Source of the DNA: Acidimicrobiales bacterium
GTDB lineage: Bacteria; Actinomycetota; Acidimicrobiia; Acidimicrobiales; Palsa-688
NCBI GenBank assembly: GCA_035533095.1
Contig: DATLUM010000077.1
Coordinates: 1-39,013, forward strand
Length of the DNA stretch: 39,013 bases
Reading direction: 5' to 3'
The notes below the pieces were generated by a model that ran no database searches, was not told the DNA's origin, and was given only the letters and a program-made list of their open reading frames with translations. Numbering within the stretch: position 1 is the first letter of the stretch; every line of letters begins with the position of its first letter. Shown here piece by piece: positions 30,776-38,320 of this stretch. Both the position numbers and the translations under genes were made by a program.

Positions 30776-31501
30776 ATGACCTCCGACGCCCGAGCGGCGC
30801 GTATAGCCGCGATCTTCGCTCTGCCCCCTGCGATCGCCGCCGGTGTGATCGCCTGGGTGGTCGGCGGGGCGGTCGCGGCTGTCATCGTGTTCGTGGTGCT
30901 CGCGGTCGCGCTCGCCGCCTGGGCGCGCTACGCCGGCGAGCGGGCCGTCGACCGGGGCCTGAGGCAACTCGGTTCCAGGCCGGCCGATCCTGTCGCGGAC
31001 GCTCGGCTGTGCAATCTCGTGGACGGGCTGAGCATGAGCGCCGGGCTGGCCCCGCCCCGGCTCGAGGTCGTCGACTCGGACGGGCTCAACGCGCTCGCGG
31101 CGGGCGGCAGGTCCGGGAGGGGTGTGCTTGCGGTCACGACCGGGCTGTTGCGCGGGCTCGAGTTGATCGAACTCGAGGCCGCGGTCGCCGAGATGCTCGT
31201 CCAGATCAGGCGCGGCGAGGTGGTCCCGGCGACCATGACTGTCGCGACGTTCGGCCTTGGCCGCAGCCTCGCGGTGCCCCGCGAGAGGGACGCGCTCGCG
31301 GACCAGGCAGGCGTGACCCTGACTCGCTACCCGCCCGCCCTCGCTGCTGCCCTCGAGAAGCTCGAGGAGAAGGGCACTGAGGTGCCGGGGTCTCCGGCGT
31401 CGATGGCGCACCTGTGGTTGGCCGACCCGCGCCGCAACGACCACCGCGACGCGGGCAGGCTCCCCCTTCGTGAACGGATAGAGGCTCTTCGAGAGCTGTG
31501 A
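30776..31501 (+). CDS. Membrane protein, M48/HtpX-like pseudopeptidase lacking all zinc ligands
   Basis: 241 residues. Residues 11-28 and 31-48 are two membrane helices. The rest follows HtpX/M48B order: LCNLVDGLSMSAGLAPPRLE, then NALAAGG (family NAFATG), VLAVTTGLLRGLELIELEAA, then the helix that should carry HEXXH, here A138-E-M-L-V-Q143, so His, Glu and His are Glu139, Met140 and Gln143. The third ligand position in RxxExxAD is Asp172 (RERDALAD). The C-terminal HLWLADP...RLPLRERIEALREL also matches HtpX. I therefore read it as a fold-conserved but proteolytically inactive relative. A TACCAT box at 30743-30748 may be its -10. Located between pimA and a lipoprotein gene; role unknown. Confidence 0.7.
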   Translation: MTSDARAARIAAIFALPPAIAAGVIAWVVGGAVAAVIVFVVLAVALAAWARYAGERAVDRGLRQLGSRPADPVADARLCNLVDGLSMSAGLAPPRLEVVDSDGLNALAAGGRSGRGVLAVTTGLLRGLELIELEAAVAEMLVQIRRGEVVPATMTVATFGLGRSLAVPRERDALADQAGVTLTRYPPALAAALEKLEEKGTEVPGSPASMAHLWLADPRRNDHRDAGRLPLRERIEALREL

Positions 31502-31514
31502 CGGATCGGATCTG

Positions 31515-32594
31515 ATGTTGTTGAAGGAAAAGGCTATTCGCGCCCGCGCCCGCGGGACCATGGCGACCGTCGCGGCCCTCGCCGCCGCCGCGGCCGTACT
31601 CGCCTCGTGTGGGGGGCACTCCAAGCCGAAATCTGTACCCACCACGTCCACGACGCTCCCGGCGCCGACGACCACCGCAGCACCGCCTCCCACCGCGCCG
31701 CTCACCGGTCTTCCGCAGCCGGACTCCGCACAACTGAACGCCCCCGCGGTGGTCCTCAAGATCGACAACATCGACGACGCCCGACCCCAGACCGGTCTCG
31801 CCGACGCGGACATCGTCTACGAGGAACAGGTCGAGGGCGGGCTCACCCGCCTGGCCGCGGTGTACCAGTCGAGCTACCCGAAGGTTGCCGGCCCCGTACG
31901 CTCAGGACGCCTCACCGACGAGGGGATCGCCGACGATCTCAACCACCCCGTGTACGCGATGTCCGGGACCAACCCGATGTTCCTCCCCATCTTGCGGTCC
32001 CAGCCGTTCACCGAGGTCGACGACGGCAACCGCCCCGACCTGTTCTACCGGGCCGGTCCGAAGCCGGCACCGCACAACCTCTATACCAACGTCGAATCGT
32101 TGGCGAAGGCAGCGAAGAACCCGGCGCCACCGGCCCCTCTTTTCCAGTACCGCGAACCGAACACTCCTCTGACCGGTGCCGGCGTCGCGCCCGCAACTCA
32201 TCTCACGTTGGGGTTCTCTCACACATCGATCGGGTGGACCTTCAACGCGCAGTCCGGAGCCTGGCAGCGGACCCAGAACGGCACCCCCCACGTCGACAAC
32301 ACCGGCGCCCAGCTCTCGGCGACCAACGTGGTCGTGCTGTTCATCAACTACATAATCTCCGGCGTCGCCACCGGCGAGGGCGGCCCGCCGGCGCCGATCC
32401 CCGAGGGCATCATGACCGGCACCGGCCAGGTGTGGTTCCTCAGCGGCGGCCAGGTCGTGAAGGGGACCTGGAGCCGATCGGGTCTCACGACTCCGGCCAC
32501 CTATGCCGACAGCGCCGGCGCCCCGATCTTGCTGGCGCCGGGCAAGACCTGGGTCGAGCTGGTCCCCACGGGCACGGTGCCGTCGCTCTCCTGA
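31515..32594 (+). CDS. DUF3048 lipoprotein (YerB-like)
   Basis: 359 residues. The N-terminus has a basic segment, an Ala-rich hydrophobic stretch (16-30) and lipobox LASC with Cys32, so the mature protein should be lipid-anchored outside the cell. Residues 38-62 are a Thr/Pro linker. The DUF3048 region follows: [44 protein letters not shown] and, after the central part, the second half with VVVLFINY and WELVP-like [11 protein letters not shown]. The family occurs in Firmicutes and Actinobacteria; the biochemical role is not known to me. An ATG at 31560 would give a shorter signal peptide and is equally possible. Confidence 0.85.
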   Translation: MLLKEKAIRARARGTMATVAALAAAAAVLASCGGHSKPKSVPTTSTTLPAPTTTAAPPPTAPLTGLPQPDSAQLNAPAVVLKIDNIDDARPQTGLADADIVYEEQVEGGLTRLAAVYQSSYPKVAGPVRSGRLTDEGIADDLNHPVYAMSGTNPMFLPILRSQPFTEVDDGNRPDLFYRAGPKPAPHNLYTNVESLAKAAKNPAPPAPLFQYREPNTPLTGAGVAPATHLTLGFSHTSIGWTFNAQSGAWQRTQNGTPHVDNTGAQLSATNVVVLFINYIISGVATGEGGPPAPIPEGIMTGTGQVWFLSGGQVVKGTWSRSGLTTPATYADSAGAPILLAPGKTWVELVPTGTVPSLS

Positions 32595-32612
32595 CGCTGC
32601 CCGGAGTTTTCG

Positions 32613-32643
32613 CTACGGGCCCATCTCGCCCAGCCCGTAGAAT
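32613..32643 (+). promoter_or_regulatory. Hairpin plus TAGAAT box at the pdxS promoter
   Basis: CTACGGGC (32613-32620) and GCCCGTAG (32633-32640) form an 8-base perfect stem with a 12-base loop, 18 bases after the DUF3048 stop. The right arm overlaps TAGAAT (32638-32643), a good -10, exactly 7 bases before the pdxS ATG at 32651. The same DNA may end one transcript and begin a leaderless pdxS transcript, or act as an operator. Confidence 0.45.
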
Positions 32644-32650
32644 CACTCCC

Positions 32651-33547
32651 ATGGCAGCCACCGACAGCACCCGCCGAACCGGAACCGACCTCGTGAAGCG
32701 GGGTCTGGCAGAGATGCTGCGCGGCGGCGTGATCATGGACGTGGTCACACCAGAGCAGGCAAAGATCGCCGAGGACGCAGGCGCCGTGTCGGTGATGGCA
32801 CTCGAGCGGGTGCCGGCGGACATACGCCGCGACGGCGGCGTGGCGCGCATGAGCGACCCAGCTCTGATCGAGGGCATCAAGGCGACCGTCACCATCCCCG
32901 TGATGGCGAAGGCCCGGATAGGACATTTCGCCGAAGCGCAGGTCCTCGAGTCGCTCGGAGTCGACTACGTCGACGAGAGCGAGGTGCTCACACCGGCGGA
33001 CGAGGCTCACCACATCGACAAGTGGAGGTTCACGGTCCCGTTCGTGTGCGGCGCGACGAACCTCGGGGAGGCGTTGCGGCGCATCTCCGAAGGGGCTGCG
33101 ATGATCCGCTCGAAGGGTGAGGCCGGGACCGGGGACATCAAAGAAGCGGTTCGCCACCTTCGCTCGATCACCGGTGACATCCGTAGGATCACCCAGGCGG
33201 ACTCGGCCGAGATCTACGGCTGGGCCAAGCAGTTGCAGGCGCCCGTCGCGCTCGTCCAGGAGATCGCGGAGACCGGCAAGCTCCCTGTTCCGTTGTTCTG
33301 CGCCGGCGGTATCGCGACGCCATCGGACGCTGCGCTTGTGATGCAACTGGGGGCGGAGGCGTGTTTCGTGGGAAGCGGGATCTTCAAGAGCTCCGATCCG
33401 CCGCGTTTCGCCCGGGCGATCGTCGAGGCGACGACTCACTACCGCGACGCCCAGATCGTCGCCAAGGTCAGCCGAGGCCTCGGTGACGCCATGCGAGGCC
33501 AGGAAGCCGGTCAGGTGGAGACGCGGCTGTCCGAGCGCGGTTGGTAG
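32651..33547 (+). CDS. pdxS: Pyridoxal 5'-phosphate synthase subunit PdxS
   Basis: 298 residues, the standard size. Builds PLP from ribose 5-phosphate, glyceraldehyde 3-phosphate and ammonia in the DXP-independent route. Asp30 in VIMDVV, Lys87 in VMAKARIGH (the sugar Schiff-base lysine) and Lys155 in RSKGEAGTG are present, as is [18 protein letters not shown]. Forms a 24-mer with PdxT. ATG 32651 with TAGAAT 7 bases upstream and no Shine-Dalgarno. pdxT follows 11 bases after the stop. Confidence 0.97.
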   Translation: MAATDSTRRTGTDLVKRGLAEMLRGGVIMDVVTPEQAKIAEDAGAVSVMALERVPADIRRDGGVARMSDPALIEGIKATVTIPVMAKARIGHFAEAQVLESLGVDYVDESEVLTPADEAHHIDKWRFTVPFVCGATNLGEALRRISEGAAMIRSKGEAGTGDIKEAVRHLRSITGDIRRITQADSAEIYGWAKQLQAPVALVQEIAETGKLPVPLFCAGGIATPSDAALVMQLGAEACFVGSGIFKSSDPPRFARAIVEATTHYRDAQIVAKVSRGLGDAMRGQEAGQVETRLSERGW

Positions 33548-33558
33548 AGCCGGTCTCG

Positions 33559-34179
33559 ATGCCGGCCACGCCGCCGTCCCCGGGCGCCCCCCGGGTGGGG
33601 GTACTCGCGTTGCAGGGCGACGTGCGTGAGCACTGCCGGTCCTTGGAGGAGGTGGGGGCCGAGGCGGTGGAGGTGCGCACGCCGGCCGGCCTGGATTCGG
33701 TCGTGTCCCTGGTGTTGCCGGGGGGTGAGTCGACGACGATGTCGTTGTTGCTGGAGTCGTCGGGGCTGCTGCACCCCCTGCGCGAGCGGCTCGCAGGGGG
33801 GATGCCCGCGTTCGGCACCTGCGCCGGCATGATCCTGCTGGCATCGGAGGTGGTCGACGGGCGAGCGGACCAGCACGCGCTCGGCGCGATCGACATCAGT
33901 GTCCGGCGGAACGCGTTCGGCCGGCAGGTCGACTCGTTCGAGACGGATCTCGACGTCGTCGGCCTGGACGAGCCGTTGCATGCGGTGTTCATCCGCGCCC
34001 CGGTGGTGGAGCGGGTCGGGCCCGAGGTGGACGTCCTCGCGAGCGTGACCTTCCCCGACGGCTCGTCCCACCCGGTCGTCTGCCGGCAGGGACCGGTTCT
34101 GGTGGCTGCGTTCCACCCCGAGCTGTCGGGCGATCTGCGGTTGCACCGGGAGTTCCTCGGGGCAGCCCTGCCGTGCTAA
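33559..34179 (+). CDS. pdxT: Pyridoxal 5'-phosphate synthase glutaminase subunit PdxT
   Basis: 206 residues. Glutaminase that supplies ammonia to Pdx[13 protein letters not shown] opens the fold, LPGGEST (53-59) is the oxyanion segment, Cys88 in FGTCAGM is the nucleophile, and His186/Glu188 in AFHPEL complete the triad. ATG 33559 is chosen; a TTG at 33541 overlapping the end of pdxS is in frame but adds six residues with no family match. Confidence 0.95.
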   Translation: MPATPPSPGAPRVGVLALQGDVREHCRSLEEVGAEAVEVRTPAGLDSVVSLVLPGGESTTMSLLLESSGLLHPLRERLAGGMPAFGTCAGMILLASEVVDGRADQHALGAIDISVRRNAFGRQVDSFETDLDVVGLDEPLHAVFIRAPVVERVGPEVDVLASVTFPDGSSHPVVCRQGPVLVAAFHPELSGDLRLHREFLGAALPC

Positions 34180-34191
34180 AGAGGTAGAGCG

Positions 34192-34959
34192 ATGTCCGGA
34201 CACAGCAAGTGGGCGACGATCAAGCACAAGAAGGGAGCCGCGGACAAGGCCCGCGGCAAGCTCTTCGCCAAGCTGATCCGCCAGGTCGAAGTCGCGGCTC
34301 GCGAGGGCGGTGGCGATCCGGATGCGAACCCGACGTTGCGCACCATGTTCCAGAAGGCGCGTGAGGCGTCGGTCCCCCTCGACACCATCGAGCGCGCGAT
34401 CAAGCGCGGTACCGGCGAGCTCGAGGGGGTCCGGTACGAGCAGGTGTCCTATGAGGGTTACGCCCCGAGCGGCGTGGCCGTCATCATCGAGTGCCTCACG
34501 GACAACCGCAACCGGACTGGAGCGGACATCCGATCCACCTTCTCCAAGAACGGCGGCTCCATGGCGGAGCCCGGCGCGGTGTCATGGCAGTTCGAGCGCA
34601 AGGGCGTTGTGCTCGTCGCGAAGACGGGCGGTGCCGCCGGCGAGGTCACCGAGGACGACCTCTTGCTCGTCGCGCTCGATGCCGGCGCCGAGGACATCGC
34701 CGACGCCGGCGACCAATGGCAGGTCACGACACCGCCGGGCGACCTACCGGCTGTCCGTGCAGCGGTTGAGGAGGCTGGGATGTCGATCGAGTCGGCCGAG
34801 GTGACACTCCTGCCGAGCACGTCGGTCCCGCTCGACAACGAGGGCGACGCCAAGAAGGTCCTGCACCTCATCGACCTCCTCGAGGATCACGACGACGTGC
34901 AGAACGTGTACGCCAACTTCGACATTCCAGATTCGATCCTGGAGCTGGTCGAGGCCTGA
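34192..34959 (+). CDS. yebC: YebC/PmpR family protein
   Basis: 255 residues. Begins SGHSKWATIKHKKGAADKAR, the family hallmark, then NPTLRTMFQKA, ERAIKRGTGE and the middle domain YEGYAPSGVAVIIECLTDNRNRT. Family members were annotated as transcription regulators; several are now known or proposed to act on the ribosome to relieve stalling. A clear ribosome binding site AAAGAGGT precedes the ATG. Its place before ruvC is widely conserved. Confidence 0.95.
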   Translation: MSGHSKWATIKHKKGAADKARGKLFAKLIRQVEVAAREGGGDPDANPTLRTMFQKAREASVPLDTIERAIKRGTGELEGVRYEQVSYEGYAPSGVAVIIECLTDNRNRTGADIRSTFSKNGGSMAEPGAVSWQFERKGVVLVAKTGGAAGEVTEDDLLLVALDAGAEDIADAGDQWQVTTPPGDLPAVRAAVEEAGMSIESAEVTLLPSTSVPLDNEGDAKKVLHLIDLLEDHDDVQNVYANFDIPDSILELVEA

Positions 34960-35003
34960 CGGCCTCGTTGATCCACCACCTCGCAGGGGCGGCCTGTTAG
35001 CCT
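34950..35003 (+). promoter_or_regulatory. Stop-spanning hairpin after yebC and candidate ruvC promoter
   Basis: CGAGGCC (34950-34956) and GGCCTCG (34961-34967) form a 7-base stem whose 4-base loop is TGAC, so the yebC TGA stop (34957-34959) lies in the loop. TAGCCT (34998-35003) fits TANNNT and is exactly 7 bases before the ruvC GTG, suggesting a leaderless ruvC transcript. Confidence 0.45.
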
Positions 35004-35010
35004 CGAACGA

Positions 35011-35508
35011 GTGTTCGCTCTCGGCGTGGACCCCGGTTTGTCGCGCTGCGGCTACGGCGCCGTCCGGTCCGTCCAGGGATCCTTGCAGCCGGTTGCCTAC
35101 GGCCACCTGAGCACCCCGACGGACCTGCCGGTGGGGGAGAGGCTGGCCATCCTGTGGGACGACCTGCAGCAGCTCGTGCAGGACCTGCGCCCGGACGTGA
35201 TGGTCGTCGAGCGGGTGCTCTTCCAGGTCAACGCCCGCACGGCGATGGCGGTCGGCCAGGCGAGCGGCATAGCGCTCACCATCGCGGCGCGCGCGGGCTG
35301 CCCGGTCGTCCAGTACAGCCCCAACGAAGTGAAGCTCGCGGTCACGGGGTACGGCTCGGCCTCCAAGCAGCAGGTGCAGGACATGGTCCGGGTCCTCCTC
35401 GCCCTGCCCGAGGCGCCGCGGCCCGCGGACCGCGCCGACGCCCTCGCTCTCGCAGTGTGCCATTTGAGCGGCGCCGGCCTCAGAGCTTCGATCGGAGCAA
35501 AGGCGTGA
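35011..35508 (+). CDS. ruvC: Crossover junction endodeoxyribonuclease RuvC
   Basis: 165 residues. Resolves Holliday junctions. RNase H-like acidic residues are present: Asp7 in GVDPG, Glu67 in VVERV, and Asp140/Asp143 in PADRADALA. FQVNARTAMAVGQASG and YSPNEVKLAVTGYGSASKQQV are conserved. GTG start with no ribosome binding site but a TAGCCT box 7 bases upstream. Stop overlaps ruvA (GTGA). Confidence 0.96.
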   Translation: MFALGVDPGLSRCGYGAVRSVQGSLQPVAYGHLSTPTDLPVGERLAILWDDLQQLVQDLRPDVMVVERVLFQVNARTAMAVGQASGIALTIAARAGCPVVQYSPNEVKLAVTGYGSASKQQVQDMVRVLLALPEAPRPADRADALALAVCHLSGAGLRASIGAKA

Positions 35509-36170
35509 TCGGTTCGCTTCGCGGGATCGTCCTCGAACGGATCGCCCGCGGCCCGCAGTCGGGTGAAGTCCTCGTCGAAGTCGGCGGCGTCGGCTACCGC
35601 GTCATCGTCCCCGCCGGCTGCCTGCCGCGGCTCGCCGAGCCGGGGGAGCCCACCTTCCTGCACGTGCACACCCACGTTCGGGAGGACGCGTTCACTCTCT
35701 ACGGGTTCCCGTCGCGCGACGAGCGGCAGTGCTTCGAGGTCCTGATAGCCACCCACGGCGTCGGCCCTTCCGTCGCCCTGGCCATGCTCTCGGTCCACAC
35801 GCCGGCAGCCCTGCGCAGGGCCGTCGCGCAGGACGACGCCGACGCCCTGATGCTCGTGCCGGGCATAGGCCGCAAGACCGCGGTACGGCTCATCGTCGAG
35901 CTGCAGTCGAAGTTCGAGGCGGACCTCGACGGCGTGGATCTGCGCGTCGTGGGATCATCAGCCACGACCGGAGGTGCGCCGAACGGCGACGGAACGTCCG
36001 CCGGCGGCGAAACCGACCCCGCGGTCGCACGCCAGGAGGTGCGCGCCGCGCTGGCGGGACTCGGGTACGGCGCGGACGAGATTCGCCACGCCCTGACCCG
36101 CCTGCCCGGGGAGGGCTCTGTCGAGGAACAGATCCGGTTCGCGCTGCGTGAGCTGGCGGTGGCGCGATGA
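35505..36170 (+). CDS. ruvA: Holliday junction branch migration protein RuvA
   Basis: 221 residues. Binds the four-way junction and loads RuvB. The OB-fold domain starts [11 protein letters not shown]; helix-hairpin-helix motifs are seen at [15 protein letters not shown] and [19 protein letters not shown]; after an unusually Gly/Thr-rich linker (about 150-175) domain III follows with [15 protein letters not shown], which contacts RuvB. GTG 35505 overlaps the ruvC stop. Confidence 0.96.
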   Translation: MIGSLRGIVLERIARGPQSGEVLVEVGGVGYRVIVPAGCLPRLAEPGEPTFLHVHTHVREDAFTLYGFPSRDERQCFEVLIATHGVGPSVALAMLSVHTPAALRRAVAQDDADALMLVPGIGRKTAVRLIVELQSKFEADLDGVDLRVVGSSATTGGAPNGDGTSAGGETDPAVARQEVRAALAGLGYGADEIRHALTRLPGEGSVEEQIRFALRELAVAR

Positions 36171-36180
36171 GGGAAGCCAG

Positions 36181-37227
36181 ATGAGAGAAGAAGGCATGGC
36201 CCGCCCGGTCACCGCTGTCGCCGACCCGGTCGAGGCGGCAGAGGAGATCACGCTCCGGCCGCGCCGGCTGGGGGAGTTCGTGGGTCAGGCGCAGCTCAAG
36301 GAGCACCTGGAGATCATGTTGGAAGCGGCCCGCCGGCGCGCCCAACCCTGCGATCACCTGCTGTTCGCCGGGCCTCCCGGGTTGGGCAAGACGTCACTCG
36401 CCGGCATCGTCGCCAACGAGATGGGTGCGGGTTTTCGGGTCACCTCGGGCCCCGCGCTGGTCCGTGCCGGGGACCTGGCGGCCATCCTCACCAACCTGGC
36501 AGAAGGAGACGTTCTCTTCGTCGACGAGATACACCGCCTGGGACGGGCCGTGGAGGAGATCCTCTACCCGGCGATGGAGGACTTCCAGCTCGACATCGTC
36601 CTCGGCAAGGGACCGAGCGCCCGATCGATCCGGCTGGAGCTTCCGCGCTTCACCCTGGTCGGCGCCACCACGCGCACAGGGCTGATCACCGGCCCGCTGC
36701 GGGACCGCTTCGGCTTCGTCGCCCGGCTCGACTACTACAGCGCCGGGGACCTCGACGCGATCATCCGCCGCTCCGCGACCATCCTCGACGTGAGCCTCGA
36801 CGCTGCCGGCGCCGCCGAGATCGCGGGTCGTTCGCGCGGCACGCCGCGCATCGCCAACCGTCTGCTCAAGCGCGTGCGCGACTTCGCCGAGGTCCGCGCC
36901 GACGGCAGCATCGACCTCGCCATCGCGCGTGACGGCCTCGCCCTCTTCGGCGTCGACGAGCGCGGGCTCGACAAGGTGGACCGGTCCATCCTCGACGCGC
37001 TCTGCAATCGGTTCGGTGGCGGCCCGGTCGGCTTGTCGACGCTCGCCGTCAGCGTGGGCGAGGAGACCGACACCGTCGAGGAAGTGTACGAGCCGTACCT
37101 GCTGCAACTCGGGATGATCGCCCGCACCCCGCGCGGGCGCGTGGCGATGCCGCTGGCGTGGCAGCACCTCGGCCTCGAGCCGCCGGCGGCGCCGGCGGAC
37201 CGGCCCGGCGATCCCGGCCTCTTCTGA
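36181..37227 (+). CDS. ruvB: Holliday junction branch migration DNA helicase RuvB
   Basis: 348 residues from ATG 36181. AAA+ motor: Walker A GPPGLGKT (64-71), Walker B VDEIH (114-118), sensor 1 GATTRTG, and the arginine-finger region GPLRDRFG, followed by the winged-helix DNA-binding domain ([13 protein letters not shown] onward, [17 protein letters not shown]). Starts at 36148 (inside ruvA) and 36196 are also in frame; 36181 has GAGGGAAG a few bases upstream, and 36196 gives a common RuvB N-terminus. Confidence 0.96.
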   Translation: MREEGMARPVTAVADPVEAAEEITLRPRRLGEFVGQAQLKEHLEIMLEAARRRAQPCDHLLFAGPPGLGKTSLAGIVANEMGAGFRVTSGPALVRAGDLAAILTNLAEGDVLFVDEIHRLGRAVEEILYPAMEDFQLDIVLGKGPSARSIRLELPRFTLVGATTRTGLITGPLRDRFGFVARLDYYSAGDLDAIIRRSATILDVSLDAAGAAEIAGRSRGTPRIANRLLKRVRDFAEVRADGSIDLAIARDGLALFGVDERGLDKVDRSILDALCNRFGGGPVGLSTLAVSVGEETDTVEEVYEPYLLQLGMIARTPRGRVAMPLAWQHLGLEPPAAPADRPGDPGLF

Positions 37228-37272
37228 CGCTGAACGCCGCCAAGCGCCAGCGTCGGACGCCCGAATCGGGCG
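37226..37272 (+). terminator. Two inverted repeats between ruvB and queA
   Basis: GACGCTG (37226-37232, beginning in the ruvB TGA) pairs with CAGCGTC (37248-37254). Just after it CGCCCGA (37258-37264) and TCGGGCG (37266-37272) form a near-perfect 15-base palindrome. No T-run. The first looks like a terminator stem, the second could be an operator for queA. TAGACC (37289-37294) is a weak -10 candidate 9 bases before the queA GTG. Confidence 0.35.
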
Positions 37273-37303
37273 CCGGCGGCGGATCGACTAGACCGGTCGC
37301 GCC

Positions 37304-38320
37304 GTGGAAGTCCCCGAGTACGAACTGCCCGAGGATGCGATAGCGCAGCATCCCGCCGAGCCGCGGGACTCGTCGCGGCTGCTCGACGCGACGAACCCCT
37401 CCGGCCGGCTCGTGCACCGCACATTCCGCGACCTTCCGGATCTGCTGGGACCCGGGGACGTCCTCGTCATCAACACGACCAGGGTCATGCCAGCCCGTCT
37501 ACGCCTGTACAAGCAGACCGGCGGGGCAGCCGAAGTGCTGCTGCTCGAACCCGCCGGCGGCGAGCGCGATTGGATGGCGCTCGTCAGGCCGGGGCGCCGG
37601 CTCCAACCGGGAACGACCCTCCACGCGGATCCCTCCGGGGTGCCGCTGCTCAGGGTCGGCGAAGCGGTCGTACCCGGCGACAGCTCCGACGGGCGCCGCA
37701 AGGTCCATTTCATCGAGGACCCCGGCAAGGTTTTCGACGAGTGCGGGACGGTCGCCCTGCCGCCGTACATCCATGAGCCGCTTGCGGACGCGAGCCGCTA
37801 CCAGACCGTCTACGCCGAAACTCCCGGCTCTGTCGCAGCCCCCACAGCCGGCCTGCACCTCACAAGCGAGCTCCTGGAACGCTGCAGATCGCACGGCGTG
37901 GAGGTGCACGCCGTGGACCTCGCAGTTGGGCTGGCGACGTTCAAGCCGATCGCCGTGGACGATGCCGAGCAGCACCGGATGCACACCGAGCGCTACAGGG
38001 TTCCCGACGAGACGATGCGATCGTGCACGCAAGCCAGGCGCGTCGTCGCTGTCGGCACGACTGTGGTCCGTGCCCTCGAGACGGCTGCCGCCACCGGCGA
38101 GTTCGAAGGCGGCAGCAACCTCTACATCCGCGGTGATTACCCGTTCGCCATGGTCGACGTGCTGGTAACCAACTTCCACATGCCGAGGTCGAGCCTGCTG
38201 GTGTTGCTGGAGTCGTTTTGCGGGACGCGGTGGCGCGACATCTACTCTGAGGCGCTGGCGAACGGCTACAGGTTCTTGTCCTTCGGCGACGCCATGATCG
38301 TCGGTCGGGAGCGAAGATGA
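37304..38320 (+). CDS. queA: S-adenosylmethionine:tRNA ribosyltransferase-isomerase
   Basis: 338 residues. Moves the ribosyl part of AdoMet to preQ1 in tRNA, giving epoxyqueuosine. Conserved blocks: YELPEDAIAQHPAEPRDSSR at the start, VINTTRVMPARL, LPPYIHEPL, YQTVYAETPGSVAAPTAGLH, LAVGLATFKPI and TNFHMPRSSLLVLL, in the family order. GTG start. Shares ATGA with tgt, so the two queuosine enzymes are coupled; the ruvB-queA-tgt order is common in bacteria. Confidence 0.96.
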   Translation: MEVPEYELPEDAIAQHPAEPRDSSRLLDATNPSGRLVHRTFRDLPDLLGPGDVLVINTTRVMPARLRLYKQTGGAAEVLLLEPAGGERDWMALVRPGRRLQPGTTLHADPSGVPLLRVGEAVVPGDSSDGRRKVHFIEDPGKVFDECGTVALPPYIHEPLADASRYQTVYAETPGSVAAPTAGLHLTSELLERCRSHGVEVHAVDLAVGLATFKPIAVDDAEQHRMHTERYRVPDETMRSCTQARRVVAVGTTVVRALETAAATGEFEGGSNLYIRGDYPFAMVDVLVTNFHMPRSSLLVLLESFCGTRWRDIYSEALANGYRFLSFGDAMIVGRERR

